Assembly: GCA_025201365.1 (NCBI GenBank)
Contig: JAIXMF010000002.1
Coordinates: 682,001 to 746,000 of the forward strand
DNA: 64,000 bases
Origin: Syncephalis plumigaleata
Lineage: Eukaryota; Zoopagomycota; Zoopagomycetes; Zoopagales; Piptocephalidaceae
Reading direction: 5' to 3'
Shown here: in pieces, positions 25,350 to 41,198 of the stretch
Layout: each line of letters begins with the position of its first letter
Position numbering within the stretch: the first letter of the stretch is position 1
The notes under the pieces: generated by a model
Seen by the model: only the letters and a program-made list of their open reading frames with translations
Database searches by the model: none
Told to the model about the DNA's origin: nothing
Made by a program: the position numbers and the translations under genes

Positions 25350-25663
25350 TCCGTGTTATTTCAAAGGTGCGGAAGAATGGAACACGAGCTTAGAACAGCC
25401 ATTGGGTAAGGCAATTACATGTTTTCCAACCGATTAACACTGTTAGTTTTTGTGTTATTAATAAATAATTGCACAATTGTTAACATCATTATCGATTGCT
25501 ATTATATGAGTAGTTGTCATGCCCTAGCAATTGAGGAGATGTTAATAATGCGATATCATATTGCAATAGTGATAATAATAATAGTTTGCTCATTATTAGT
25601 TAATAGAAACATATTGCTCGCTCAATGTAATAACAACAATATAGAATAATTTATTGATACTTG
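25350..25663. other. Intergenic upstream of ESA1 and downstream of F-box copy B
   Basis: AT-rich; the frame at 25419-25649 is hydrophobic and low in information. No gene supported. Confidence 0.5.
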
Positions 25664-27290
25664 TTATAGTTCGCCGTATTCTTCTATCACTAGCGCCTGT
25701 CTGTCATCGGGACTACATAGCATGCCAAGCATTGCATAATAATCCGCTTGCCTGTCCCTGTTTGGTGCTTCCGATTTACGTATTATTCTTTTGTACTGAT
25801 GTCTACGAGCAATTTACTGTATCCACCATTGTGATCTTCTACATCAAAAACATAGAGATCTCCAATGATATGTTTGATGGATATTGTACCCTGTATTTGC
25901 AATACTTGGTTATCATTATAGGATAAGTCTGTCCATACTTTTGTTGGTCTGGAACCATATACTAAATGCGTGTATCCAGCCCTTAATAATGGAATGGGTA
26001 TATGTTGGTTAGATACAACGTAGCAATTACGTGGAGTATGGCTTTGACCATTAGATGCTACGCTATGGATTATGTATGGCCTATAATCAGGATTACCATA
26101 TAATTCAATTATCATATGCGAATCGTATGAATTATGAGCAAGATATATAGGTACATTCGTTGTACTCTCAGGTAAATGAAACCAGCCACTTCGCAATTGT
26201 ACAACAGGATTATTACTCGAGAACTGATATAGTGCCCATTCAATACGATCTGTATCATCTTTGGCTACTCTGGCCGTGTATACTATTGCTGTATTGTCAG
26301 TTGTTTTGTAGAAACGAGTTGCATTCCATGTATCACCAATGCTTCCTGGACACATGATACTGTTATCTATATCGAATACCATTACATTGACTAAATGTAT
26401 CAGTTATTAGTACTAGTTATATTGCATCGTTGTACAATTACTACGCTTACAAATTCGCGAACCTTTGGATGCCACGTGTGATTCATGCACTAATAACGCC
26501 CATTTCCCTCAATTGCCTTCACTTCATATGGTACTGGAACATCCAATGTAGTGAAAATGTCACCATGTTTGCGAGTAAGTATTCTTACATTAATGTCGGT
26601 ATCGTCTTTGAATACATCAGGAAATACAGCTACATAATGGTCACCCAAGACATGAGTACACAGAGCACCACTACCACTATCCAACGAAAGAATGTTGGGC
26701 GATGTGGAGAATGCACTGTTATACACAGTATTGTTGCTTGATTTAAGATTCGAATGTGGCAAATATTCGAATGCATGATAGCGACGCGATCTTGCTGTCC
26801 CGTCTAAGCGAGTTTGAAATACAATAGTTGAGCTATTATACCCAGCTTCTGTGATATAGCGTACTTCATCCTCGTCAGGTATCATATCGATATGCGTGGT
26901 GTTGCATCGTCCATATCGCCAATTATTCTCGGTGCTCACTCGTCGACGATATGTGTTGTACCAGTCCACGTTCTCTAGTAGATCGGCTCGTTTATCCGAT
27001 GTACATGGATTGTTGACATCCGTGCGTATACACCATAATACGAAATCCATTTCTTTAACATAATAGGCTCCTGATAGGAAAGCCCTATGATATCGTTCTT
27101 GCCATAATGCTTTATCATTTCGTATACTGTTTCTTAACGAGTGACAACATGCTGATAAACGCACTAATTCAATATGACAAGTAGACTACGGAAGACACGC
27201 TGATCATGAAATGGAATACTCCTCAGGCATTCTAGTAATCTACAAGACAGTTGGAATTACTCGATATTCAGTAGTAGTAGTAGTAGACAT
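25664..27290 (-). CDS. F-box protein, copy B of a duplicated pair
   Basis: Close paralogue of copy A (6544-8170), with long shared stretches such as WYNTYRRRVSTENNWRYGRC and the flanking DNA. F-box core: HIELVRLSACCHSLRNSIRN, ALWQERYHRAFL. The downstream domain has several divergent patches (e.g. MIPDEDEVRYITEAGYN), so the copies are not recent identical duplicates. One intron near 26400-26460. Against copy A, one G is missing in a G-run near 26508 (three G here, four in A), which truncates the first exon frame, and the F-box region near 27190-27250 also needs frame changes. The C-terminus needs another near 25785. As other genes here show the same homopolymer losses, I cannot say whether this copy is broken. 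Probable SCF substrate adaptor if intact. Confidence 0.6.
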
Positions 27291-27511
27291 AGTGGAATGG
27301 AATAAGAAAGACAATATAGAGTAGAGAAATAGAATGAGTTTATTTGAATCAGGAAGGCACAGTTTATTAGTAAAAACGAAAGGCTAGCAGTGTTAATCAG
27401 AAGGTAAAGCCTTGCATTAATCAATAGAAACTTCTTTATTTATACGGAATTAACAACAAATCAAATCATTCCATATTAAAAAAGAAAAGCCAGCTTGCTT
27501 CACCATTCATT

Positions 27512-29389
<1,878 letters not shown>

Positions 29390-29718
29390 ATTCTCCAAAA
29401 TAAAAATGAAACTATCAACTGAGGTCGAGACAATAGAACGGAATAAAAAGAACCGCGACTGTAATACGGGCACGAAATAGAACACGCTTTGACATAATGG
29501 GGTAGTGACGATAACGCCATATAAATATCTATTGGGGAATTGAGCATGTTAACATTGTCATCGTTCCTATTCCCCTATGAAATAGGTCTACTTGTAATTA
29601 TGATCTATACGCGTGATCAATCAAAACATAATTGCTCATTGTTTACACTGACTATCCCATTGTGTAATCGCCACCATTCTTTTTGTTCGTTATTCATGTT
29701 ACTCTTGTCAGTGTCATA

Positions 29719-32700
29719 ATGGAGATTTGCCTATTAGACGAGTTTATACCGTTTGGTCGGCAGTATTTGGAGAAGAATCGGTGTACTCGACCACCTTCAC
29801 CGTCTAGTTTCAGTCATCGAGAAAGCAAAACAAATCGCGTCGGGTTAAAGAAGGAGGAGGAATCCACTGCAACATCGCCATCCATATTTAATGATATCTA
29901 TCTAGCAGCAACACCATTAAGATCTATTTCTACAAAGCATACAATAATAATGGAGCAGTTCAACTATCACCGGGATATGTAGTAGGCGAGAAGAAGACAC
30001 ATATCTATCAGGATACATCTGACTTGATTAGTCGCGTTAATCTTGCATCGAAATGGCGTAGCGATGAAGGATTCGACGAGGAACTCTACTTGGCGGACAG
30101 TCAAATTATATGGTCGAAGGCAGGTCGTCTAGTGAGATCGTTTTCATTCAACGATGAACGATATCCTGTATCACACGCTCTATGGGTCTGGTTCAATGAT
30201 CCCAATCAGTTATTATACAGTGACAATGACAGTAATGACGATGACAATAATGGCAATGATGGTAATGACGCTACTCGATCAATAGCAAAGAGAAACGAAA
30301 AATACGTGCATATGCGTATTATCACATGATATAGCTCGATTCTATCTGGAAGATGGTCGTGACTACACGGTTAGCATTCCTGTGCCTGTCATTTATGCAT
30401 GGGCTCTAGACACCGGCTTACTCATTCAACGACGACCACAAGAAGATGAACAAGAGACACAATCGAAGAAGCTCCCGTTCTATGGAGTCTAATTGATCCA
30501 TTGAATCAATTCAAACCAGTTTCCATCGAGTCATCATCATCATCGCCATCATCATTAGACGACTTTGATACATCTCATCAAATGGTGCAGTGGATGTCGC
30601 TTAAACACGATGTGTGTTGGGTATCCGATCATATCGACTATCCATGGTGTATAACACGTCACCATTCTACGGGACAGCATCAACTATGGAGATACACCTG
30701 TAGACTAGATAATAGCCTGGAACAGCTTGATCTTAAACGATCCTCATCATTATTGAGTCTTCGACGTGAAGCAAGTAGTCTTTCTCATCAACGCGTTTAC
30801 TCAACCGAATTCGACACTACAGTCACTATAAAATACTTTCAAGAGATGACATCCGACATTTCACTTAAACACATTTGGGAAGAACCCTTACCGACAACGA
30901 CAATATCCTCCGAAGAGAAAGGTAAGCACTGTATTTATACTGAAGTCAATACTAACAACTAGTTACTTTATAGAATCAAGCAATCATACAAATTCACAAG
31001 TTTTCTCTGCACATTGTATAACAGGCGATATAGTTATAGGTATTATGGATGTATCGAATCAACTACTATCTGTTTACAAAACTAGCGGTGGAGATACACT
31101 AGTCAATATGGTGAAGCTATTTAGTATACCTGCTCTATCAGCAGTGGCATTATGTGCAACACGACGCCATCAACGAGACATACTTATACTCAGACCAGAT
31201 CATACTCTAGAATTATGGCATGGCTATGAAGAGTCATTCGTAGACATTCACACTCATAATATCATGCAGGGATCATTGTTAGCAGATATGGAGATTCAAC
31301 ATTATCTAATGAGTACAGAACGTCGTCCCAGGAAGCAACCACGTCTAGATCATCAACTAAATCATCCACCATCAAAGCTAATAAGGGAAGAAGTAAACAA
31401 CAAAACGTATTGTTCATCTTCAACTACCAGTCTACAATCGAGTTAATCTCGTATTAAATGATGGCATGATATTACGCGTTGTATTGAACTTCACACCACA
31501 ATCAAGTATAGTACGTCAATGCTTTGATGCATTAGGACTTGTTCTATCAGATACGACCTATCCAATGGTGCTGAAACGTTTCCTTCACTATCATTATGGC
31601 AGTAACACTCATTCAGCATTACATCTATCAGATCAACGTGAATGGAATGACTTTCATACTGTATTAATATCATGCTATCCGCTTGAATCATATCCAACAT
31701 AGAAGGAGATGAATCACATCAAAATGACAACGCTAATTCGAATGATGCATGGCAATGGTTACAAGGGAGTCGTCTTTATCGTCACATCAATTAGATATGC
31801 CCATGACTAAACTTGACATGTCTACATCAACGACAGACACACTAGTTAAAACGCTGTATGAACGTGCAATACAGTTGAGGATGGTTCAGACTACCCGACA
31901 CTACCAGAAAAGTGTAGAGCTAGTCTATTCTATGCTTTTCATCTAATCTACGAGGATTTCAAGTTAAATTCACTATTAATAGAGGATAGACATCGATTGG
32001 GTCGATTACTAGTTCAACTGGCCACCTTTCATGGTTGGACGCAATACATTGATCATTACTGGAGAGATGGTGAGATTATTCCGACACGGCTGTTCTATTT
32101 CAATCAAAAGGTAAGTGCTCCATCTACTAGTGTATATATATATATCTAATATGATTATTTACACTAGTGGAACCAATGTCCTATTTCAATGATCAATTAA
32201 AAGTGCCGCCATGTATATTCTCTACTTGGTTTCAACTACGACGATATGAGCAATCCATATCGAACATCATATTACAAATGCTGATCTTCCACTTTTTGTT
32301 TCCGCATCCACTTGGCATACCCAAGCTATTAGGTGTTAGTCCATTGGGTAGAATTAGACAGGATATTTGTGTGGAACGAACACAGCAGATGATGGAGATT
32401 TACGAAGCATTCAGAATGGGAGATCTTCATAAAGTAATTGAGAATCTGGTAAAGCACAGATGGACGCGTGCTCAGTTGGAAACATTACCATTGTCTATAG
32501 GATTACTATTGCATAAAGCTATTCACTACAGTCAATGGCATCCAAACTATCATTGGTCAGTGGATGCATATCGTCTTATAGGTAGGTTGCTGTTTATTGA
32601 TCGTGTCTTATTATCAGTTACTTGAATGTCAAACTGGATTAGGAAGAGAGGATTTGATTGCACGTACCTGGACACCACAACAATGGCTGGAATATCATGT

Positions 32701-35700
32701 CAATCAGGTGAGTACATCTATCCTAATATACAGGACAATAGCTTGATTAAATCATATTAGATAAAGGTGCCATCATCATCAAGTATGAAGGCAGATACAG
32801 AATCATCATTGGATGAGATATACGATGGCACAACGGTGAATGATAATGAGATTACACGTTTAAGATTCAAAGAAGATCAACGTGTTGCAGAAGTGCAACG
32901 TTTATTACAATCAGCACGATTAGTCAAGCTACGTGTTCCTAATACATCGGAATTAAGGTATATACTATAATATATATGTATAATGCTATCCATTAACGAG
33001 CAATGATTTATAGTGATCATGCTTTATCGGAACATCAACTGGAGCATGTCTATCAATTGGCAAGTCGCACGCTAAGTAGACCAGCAGGTAGAGCACTTCT
33101 CACCTACGCCACTGTATGCGAGATTGATCAAAGTCGTCTCTGTCCGATTCCTCGACTTGAAGTGGCCGCTAGAATTATCGGCAATCGCACCACTACACGA
33201 CTCGATGACACACAACTGAATGCAACCACTAGGGAGTGGCCCGAATTCCATAATGGTGTTGCGGCCAGTCTACGCTTCTGTCCGCCCTGTCCTATTTATG
33301 ACACGGATACTGCATCCACTAGTACCATGGTGATTGATAGTTCATGGATATCCTGAATAAGCCGGAAGAGCTCGATAGTCAATATGGAGGATTTCTCTAC
33401 GGTCTCGGTCTTAATGGCCACTTACGCGAACTCGTATCGTGGCATTCCTACAACTATTTAACCGCAAAGAATGATAGTATCACAGCTGGCCTACTTCTGG
33501 GACTGGCCGCCTCCTATTGCGGCACGATGAATGATCAAGTGAGCCGTATACTAATGTGCACATTCCCGCCATCTACCAAGAGGAGGTGCCGATCTATTGC
33601 CTACCTCCTATTTACCGGCAGTCTCCCTACTTGGTATCGGCCTACTCTACATGGAATCGGGACATCGACGTATGACGGATGTGATGCTACGTGAGGTGAA
33701 TCGCGTGGAACGTACCGGTTGCGATAGCGATGATGCTCGACAGGAGAGCTATACACTTGCTGCGGGATTTGCACTTGGATTCATCACGCTTGGTCAAGGT
33801 GATCATGCGCGTGCACTCAGAGATGTACAAATTACGCATGTGCTAGGACAGTTGATTGACGGGTCAACTGACAGTACGATATTATCCCAAATCACTAATA
33901 GCAATAACAGCGCTAATAATGAACATGATATGGAGAAGGACTACAACGATAAGAGTATAGGGGGAAGTCGTTGTCATCGAGATTAAATCAGCGTCAACCA
34001 TTGAATATGCTATCAATACATGGAGCGATTATTGCCCTAGGTCTACTCTACTTCCAAACAAACGATACTAGCGTGGCATCTCGTCTAGCCATACCCACCT
34101 CGCCATTTCTACTTGATCAGATTCGTCCTGATCTATTAATACTGCGTACAGTGTGCTATCATCTTATTCTATGGCATGATATTAGGCCGACGCTTGAATG
34201 GATTAAAGGGCAAATACCCCAGTATGTTCGTGATGAAAGAGAGCAACTGGATCGATTGCGTACTAGTTCATCAAGTACAACTAATCATGCTCACAATAAT
34301 GGTAATGGCAATGATGATGGTGATAATCATGCTTATCGAAATAGTATTCAAATGGCGTGGTGTCGTATAGCGGCAGGCACTTGTCTAGCCATAGGACTAC
34401 GCTTTGCTGGTACGGCAAATGAAGATGCCTCCAATGTACTCAATCATTACTTTCATGAATTCCAACATCTTACTAATAAATCCGGTAAGTATACGAGTAT
34501 TCAATCCTATCAACTCTATTACTAATCGTCATGATAGGTACCTCATTTGAGATTCGTATGCTAAGAACTGCTGCTCGTGAGGGATTAGCATCCATCGCAA
34601 TGGCATGGTCGATGGTAATGGCAGGTACAGGCGATCTAGTCACGCTAAAGGCATTGCGTCAACTACAGAATCGTGTCTCGGCCGATGTACACTACGGACA
34701 TCATATGGCGAGTCATATGGCATTGGGATTACTATTCCTTGGTGGTGGACGTTTCACGCTAAGTCGTCAACCGAAAGCAATTGCTATTCTATTATGCGCT
34801 GCCTATCCTCATTGGCCGTCGCATCCAAGTGATCAACGACCACACCTTCAATTGCTACGTCACTTTTGGGCAATGGCCGTAGAACCGCGTTGTATCGTCA
34901 TCCGTGAGATTGCCTCAGGACAAGTGTGTTCACTGCCATTGGAAGTGGAACTAGTTCCACCCACTACTACTACTACTACTATACTCGATGATACTTTATC
35001 GACAACACATACCACGAGTACACGATGGATTACCATGACAAGTCCATGCTTACTACCAGAACTCGATCGAGTGAAAACAATTCGATTGAATGCGTCAGTT
35101 GGACGCATTTCCCTGTAGAATTATCGCTACAGCATGTCCCTATCAATTCGATCCCTATTCACAAACATGGACAATACTGGTAAAACCAGCTACTGATCAA
35201 TATCCATCTATTCAAGGCTCATTCACATCGACTACCATAACAGAAGAGGTATGTCATTATCATTATAGTCATTACTTTTTATTAATACTTTGTATCTAGT
35301 CAATATTAACTGGATTACCCTCCATTAATGACTGGCTTATTTCCGATACACTAGATCCTTTAATAGAGAAATCATGGCTATTCCAATTCGATGATCTACC
35401 CGATACAACACGCGCCCATCTAGCAATTATTCGTAGATTAAGCCATCAAGTCCAGTCAACTATGATCAATCAACGTCAATCTTCTTCTTCAACAACAACG
35501 ATTAGCAATCATACAGTTATAGAGTTACAATGTATTGGTCTACTTAATGACATGATCACCAATGGATTATCCATGGAGAGTTGGCTATGGATGCTGGCCC
35601 TCTACTTGATGGCACGTCAATGGAATCAACATTCAGCATTAATGGATCCATTACGAGTACGAGATGTACGACTAGCCATTGACTTACTAGAAAGCAACAT

Positions 35701-36076
35701 ATTCAACACAGCTACCAATAACAGTAACAATAACAATAGTAATAGCAACAATAGCAAAGCATGGATACCTCTATCATTTATAGAATTGCTACGTCAATGG
35801 ATAGATCAAATGGTAGATCAGTATAAATATAATCAAGATAAACTAGTAATCCACCAATACTATCATCCGACAAATGAACAGCATCACTGGCCAAGAAATA
35901 CGAATTTACGTAGTTTACTCATTTGGCTAAACTTACCATCAAGATTCATACTAACAGAGAAGACTAGGCCATCAACATCAAGTGTAAATACAGTCTTATC
36001 ATGGACTCATTTAGCAAATCTATTTCCTCAACTTTCATACCATGCTCTACAAGTATTATTAGATCAATTGACGTAG
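29719..36076 (+). CDS. APC1: Anaphase-promoting complex subunit 1
   Basis: Largest scaffold subunit of the APC/C ubiquitin ligase. The ATG at 29719 begins MEICLLDEFIPFGRQYL. The N-terminal part (about 30000-31700) is the WD-like propeller region. The proteasome/cyclosome repeats are diagnostic: NKPEELDSQYGGFLYGLGL, GLLLGLAASYCGTMND (about 33360-33530), SLLGIGLLYMESGHRRM, ESYTLAAGFALGFITLGQGD, and GHHMASHMALGLLFLGGGRF (about 34700-34760). It ends with a helical region at 36076. Few introns can be seen. The frame changes several times; near 29952 AATAATGGAGC would need one more G to continue into VQLSPGYVVGEKK. With conserved motifs on both sides of each break, I read these as sequence errors. 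Expected length is about 1,900-2,000 residues, as usual. Confidence 0.88.
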
Positions 36077-36473
36077 TATACATACATGCATATATATATA
36101 CGCGTTCATTTACTCTTCCTATTTATGTACATGACATTCGTATATAATAAATTAATAAAATATTACTCATATCACTATTGAAGATTAAGATCACCGTGAA
36201 TCATCCACTGGCTATTTATTGCACGCACTAAAAACAGGCCAATCCATAATGGATATGTAGATGTGTGTGTGTGTGTGTAAGTGTTATTGATAAAAGTAGT
36301 AGTAGTTCTCAGAGTAGTACAACAAGAGAAGGAATAATATCAACAGCATCAGCAACAGCAACCGCAATGACAATGACTATCCGTGTATTATTATTGTTGA
36401 AGATGTTATGAAGATGTTGACGTTGTTGTTGTTGTATAATTGAAACAAGAACTCTCTCCACATTTAGGCGGTC
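36077..36473. other. Intergenic between APC1 and the uL15 gene
   Basis: Tail-to-tail spacer with a GT run (36260-36279), GTA and GTT triplet runs and AATAAA-like signals near 36145-36160. No gene seen. Confidence 0.6.
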
Positions 36474-37415
<942 letters not shown>

Positions 37416-37745
37416 GTCGAATGTTTATGCTTCAACTGGCCGATGGCACGATCAGTCGATATTGGCGAAGAGGGAGGGCCTGTTCGGCGGGTGAGTGGAT
37501 GCGTCGAGAATTCGATATCCACACACACACACACATGCTGGCACACCACACATCCACTCATCTAATATTGAAAACTAGTAAATTAAGAAATAGTATTTTT
37601 CTTATGATTATAATTCTTTTTTTATTAAGTTGTAGTATTTTCTTTACTATTAGCTATTGAATACATAGTATACTGTTGTCGTTATTGCTTCTATTACACT
37701 TATTGTTATCTATTAGTAACCTATTTATTGATATTATTGACAAAT
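37416..37745. promoter_or_regulatory. Divergent promoter region of uL15 and NIP7
   Basis: 330 bases between the start codons of two 60S-related genes. A (CA)n run lies at about 37522-37533. The part next to NIP7 is AT-rich. The uL15 5' untranslated region presumably covers about 37416-37480. No named motif can be assigned. Confidence 0.45.
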
Positions 37746-38535
37746 ATGCGTCCCTTAACTGAAGAAGAGACAAAAGTGTTCTTTGAGAAATTGGCCAATT
37801 AGTAAGTAGAGAGTAATAAAGTAGATTAGGTGTAATAGACTAACTAGCGTATTATCTTAGTATTGGTCGTAATATTACTCATCTCATTGATCGTAAGGAT
37901 GAGCCATACTGTTTCCGTCTTCACCGAGACCGAGTCTACTATGTGAGGTAATAGAGTGTGCATCTAGTGTATATACACTATATAGTAGCTAAACATTTAT
38001 TATGAATAGCGAGGCTATTATGCGTCGTGCCACTAGTGTAGCGCGGGATAACTTGGCCTCGTTAGGTATATGCTTTGGTAAATTTACGAAAAGTGGTAAA
38101 TTCCGTTTGCAAATCACGGCACTCGAGTATATTGCACAATATGCGAAGGTAAGCACTGATAGTGTATAGAATGTAGCTGTATCGATTAATTATTTTTCTT
38201 TTCTTTTATAGTACAAGGTTTGGATTAAACCTAATGGTGAGATGCCCTACCTCTACGGCAATCATGTAGTGAAGGCACACTTGGGTCGCATTACAGAGGA
38301 TACCCCTGAGCATCAAGGTGTGATTATCTACTCAATGGCTGATACACCACTTGTAAGTACTAGTAGTATGTATGTATGTATGTATGTATGTATATCTAAT
38401 TATTATTATGAAAAGGGCTTTGGTGTTACAGCACGCTCAACAGCCGATACACGTAAATTGGATCCAACTGCCATTGTTGTCTTCCATCAAGCAGATATTG
38501 GTGAATATTTGCGTCAAGAAGATACTCTACTCTAG
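37746..38535 (+). CDS. NIP7: 60S ribosome biogenesis factor Nip7
   Basis: Nucleolar PUA-domain protein needed for 27S pre-rRNA processing and 60S assembly. Five exons join cleanly in frame: 37746-37801, 37861-37947, 38010-38148, 38212-38352 and 38416-38535, about 180 residues as usual. It reads [55 protein letters not shown], the PUA part [35 protein letters not shown], and ends [22 protein letters not shown]. The fourth intron contains a GTAT repeat and ends in AAAAG, not TAG. Confidence 0.96.
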
Positions 38536-38915
38536 ACACGATACAAACAAACAAACAAAGAAAGAAAATGAAAAGCTTTACAACACATTTGTAATAAAAA
38601 TAAGTTATAAACACAATTATAATATAATACACAGTATAATACAGAGTATAATTCCGGTGAAATGTAATTTATTCATTCATACGGAAAATCAGATACACGA
38701 AACCGTCGCAAACGCTAGTTTGTCCAGTGTTTAGAGTGGCGATGGGCAGCAGCGTATAGTATACAGATAGTTAAAGAAAAGGGAATGCTAAACATCAGCA
38801 TAGAAAAGAGATGCTTGAACATTGCCGGTATAAGCGATAAAGATGCGAAGTACGGAAGAAAATTTGCAACATCCAGATACGACTGATAAAAACAGGAATC
38901 GTACTAGAGGATGAT
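38536..38915. other. Intergenic between NIP7 and H2A
   Basis: Tail-to-tail spacer with AT-rich stretches and repeats such as (AAAC)n near 38547-38560. No gene or histone 3' hairpin that I can confirm. Confidence 0.5.
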
Positions 38916-39311
38916 TTACATCTCTTGTGATTCGATCTTCTTGGCCTTCTTTGGCAGAAGAACAGCGTGGATGTTGGGGAGTACACCACCTTGAGCGATG
39001 GTGACGTGTCCGAGAAGCTTGTTCAATTCCTCGTCATTACGGATGGCGAGTTGCAAGTGACGTGGGATGATACGTGTCTTCTTGTTGTCACGAGCGGCGT
39101 TACCGGCCAATTCGAGAATTTCAGCAGACAAGTACTCGAGGACGGCGGCCAAGTAGACGGGAGCACCGGCAGCAATACGTTGAGCGTAGTTGCCCTTGCG
39201 CAACAAACGATGGATACGACCAACTGGGAATTGGAGACCAGCCTTGGTTGAACGAGTACGGCCAACGTGAGGGGCACCAGCACTCTTACCACCAGCCTTT
39301 CCGGAAGCCAT
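38916..39311 (-). CDS. HTA1: Histone H2A (H2A.X-type C-terminus)
   Basis: Intronless 131-residue core histone. It reads [80 protein letters not shown], and ends [11 protein letters not shown] followed by a hydrophobic residue is the DNA-damage phosphorylation motif (H2A.X type), which fungi carry on their main H2A. The last residue is Met where many fungi have Leu. It is divergently paired with H2B. Confidence 0.98.
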   Translation of the reverse strand: MASGKAGGKSAGAPHVGRTRSTKAGLQFPVGRIHRLLRKGNYAQRIAAGAPVYLAAVLEYLSAEILELAGNAARDNKKTRIIPRHLQLAIRNDEELNKLLGHVTIAQGGVLPNIHAVLLPKKAKKIESQEM

Positions 39312-39808
39312 TGAGATAACGTGTGTTTGTGGGGGAGGTTGAGAATAAAGGCTAGAGCCGAGAGTAAGTAAGTATGAATGAGTGAGTGAGTGAATGAGAT
39401 CACTGTCCTAGTACAGGAAACAATAACGAACAAATTGGATAAGTTGCGAATAAGTTGCAAGTGTCAGACCGGGAGCACCATAGCGCATCACCTTTTTATC
39501 CTCTAATCAGCCAATCCAAATTCCACGTTCGATAGCCAATCAACGCCCGCTATCCAATTGTAAATAATCACGTGATGGTATATTTCGAATCTTGGATTTT
39601 CCCCCCAGTGTGTGCTAGATGATAAAAGCACTCGATGACAGATTCCCCCAGAACCACAAGTTTGCCTTACGCCTATATTAGCAAGACATTCGTCGAGTTC
39701 TTTCTTCTTCTTAGCACTACTTCACTTTACTTTTCTTTACCGATCACTGATCGTTACTTACTTGGTTACTTTACCACCACTTGTGATTCAACTCTCCCTC
39801 TAGTCAAC
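39312..39808. promoter_or_regulatory. Bidirectional H2A/H2B promoter with CCAAT boxes
   Basis: 497 bases between the histone start codons. Three CCAAT-type elements cluster at about 39508-39560 (CAGCCAATCC, TAGCCAATCA, ATCCAATTG). AT-rich TATA-like blocks face each way: CTTTTTATC at about 39492 (for H2A) and GATAAAAGC at about 39621 (for H2B). A CACGTGATG sequence lies near 39570. This is the common architecture of fungal histone pairs. Confidence 0.6.
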
Positions 39809-40189
39809 ATGCCACCAAAGCCCGCTGAAAAGAAGCCAGCCACCACTGCCTCCAAGGCTCCAGCCAAGGGTGTCGACAAATCAAAGAAGACCCGCTCCTC
39901 AAAGCGTCGTCGTGAGACTTACTCCTCCTACATCTACAAGGTGCTTAAGCAGGTCCACCCTGACACCGGTATCTCCAACAAGGCCATGTCTATCATGAAC
40001 TCGTTCGTCAACGATATCTTTGACCGTATCGCCGTCGAAGCCTCCAAGCTCGCTTCATACAACAAGCGTTCCACCATCACTTCACGCGAAATTCAAACTG
40101 CCGTGCGTTTATTGCTCCCAGGTGAATTGGCCAAGCACGCCGTCTCCGAAGGTACCAAGGCTGTCACCAAGTACACCAGTGCTAAATAA
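39809..40189 (+). CDS. HTB1: Histone H2B
   Basis: Intronless core histone of 126 residues. The start at 39809 ([18 protein letters not shown]) is preceded by GTCAAC. The open frame extends upstream but without histone character. Histone fold: [80 protein letters not shown], ending KYTSAK. Codon use leans to C-ending codons, unlike the AT-rich neighbours, as expected for very high expression. Confidence 0.98.
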   Translation: MPPKPAEKKPATTASKAPAKGVDKSKKTRSSKRRRETYSSYIYKVLKQVHPDTGISNKAMSIMNSFVNDIFDRIAVEASKLASYNKRSTITSREIQTAVRLLLPGELAKHAVSEGTKAVTKYTSAK

Positions 40190-41198
40190 GTTGGTGCGCT
40201 CGCACTATTCTGCAAGTGGTGTCTCTCTCTCTCTCTTCCTTCCCTCATTTCTTCCTCTGCTCCTCCTGTTTGGTATCGTGTGCTTCACATTCCAACGCGC
40301 ATCGACAAGTAATCGATGGTTTACCATTCTATTTGCATGCGTATATCTGCCATTGTATACTATAGCAGTAGATGATAAATATCTACAATGCCTCTTATCT
40401 TGCACTACCTTTGCTCCTTTTCATCGCTTCTGAGTGATATTTGTATATCGCGTCTATGATTAAAAAAGGGGTTTTGCTTCTGATATATTGACCACACTAC
40501 TACTATAAATGACAAATGTATAATTCTATTGCTTCTACTGTTATTGTTGTTATTATTGTATATACTAAGTTCTATTGTTCGTTTATTCATTTCATAGCTT
40601 GTACTAAATGATGAGTCATCGTTATAATGATAGTGAAAATAGATATGCAAAATTAACACGTGCAGTGAACGCGTCATTCCATGATTATGCTTTTGAGTGA
40701 TGATGAGGGATTGAGTGAAATAAACTGCTACTAGTATCATTCTACGAATTCAAACAATCGAAATGTACACATATACACATATTCGAGTAAACAATACATT
40801 CACCGTAATAGCACATTGTACAAGTCAATGTATATGATAGTTACACTCGCGTACCTTGTTATATTTACGAAATAGATAATAAACATAATTATAACGTATA
40901 TTATGTATATTAAATGTCAATTATACAAATTGTAATAGATGTCTAAATAACTACAATTGTTTATGACATTTCATTAGTACATTAGTTGCATTTCCATTCT
41001 ATTGTAAATATTAAATATATTTGTCTTTATTTATTGTATTTATATTGTAATAGCATTATAGACATGTATAGAATAGTTCGTTACGTATTTCTACAGAATT
41101 ACTCGCATTTATTCGTTGCTTATATATAATGGGGCATGTAGACTTTATCTCTACTAAATGTATAATTATATATAAACTATGATTTATATATAGCTAAA
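40190..41198. other. Intergenic AT-rich region
   Basis: The first part (to about 40330) is pyrimidine-rich H2B 3' sequence. The rest is strongly AT-rich with ATATA runs and no supportable reading frame or RNA gene. The minus-strand open frame at 40405-40740 has low-complexity Asn and no family character. Confidence 0.6.

Noticed and set aside
39635-39808. N-terminal extension of H2B
   Set aside because: The frame is open, but the upstream residues are not histone-like and the standard MPPK start is at 39809.
40405-40740. Minus-strand open frame
   Set aside because: Asn-rich low complexity in AT-rich DNA, with no start context or homology pattern.
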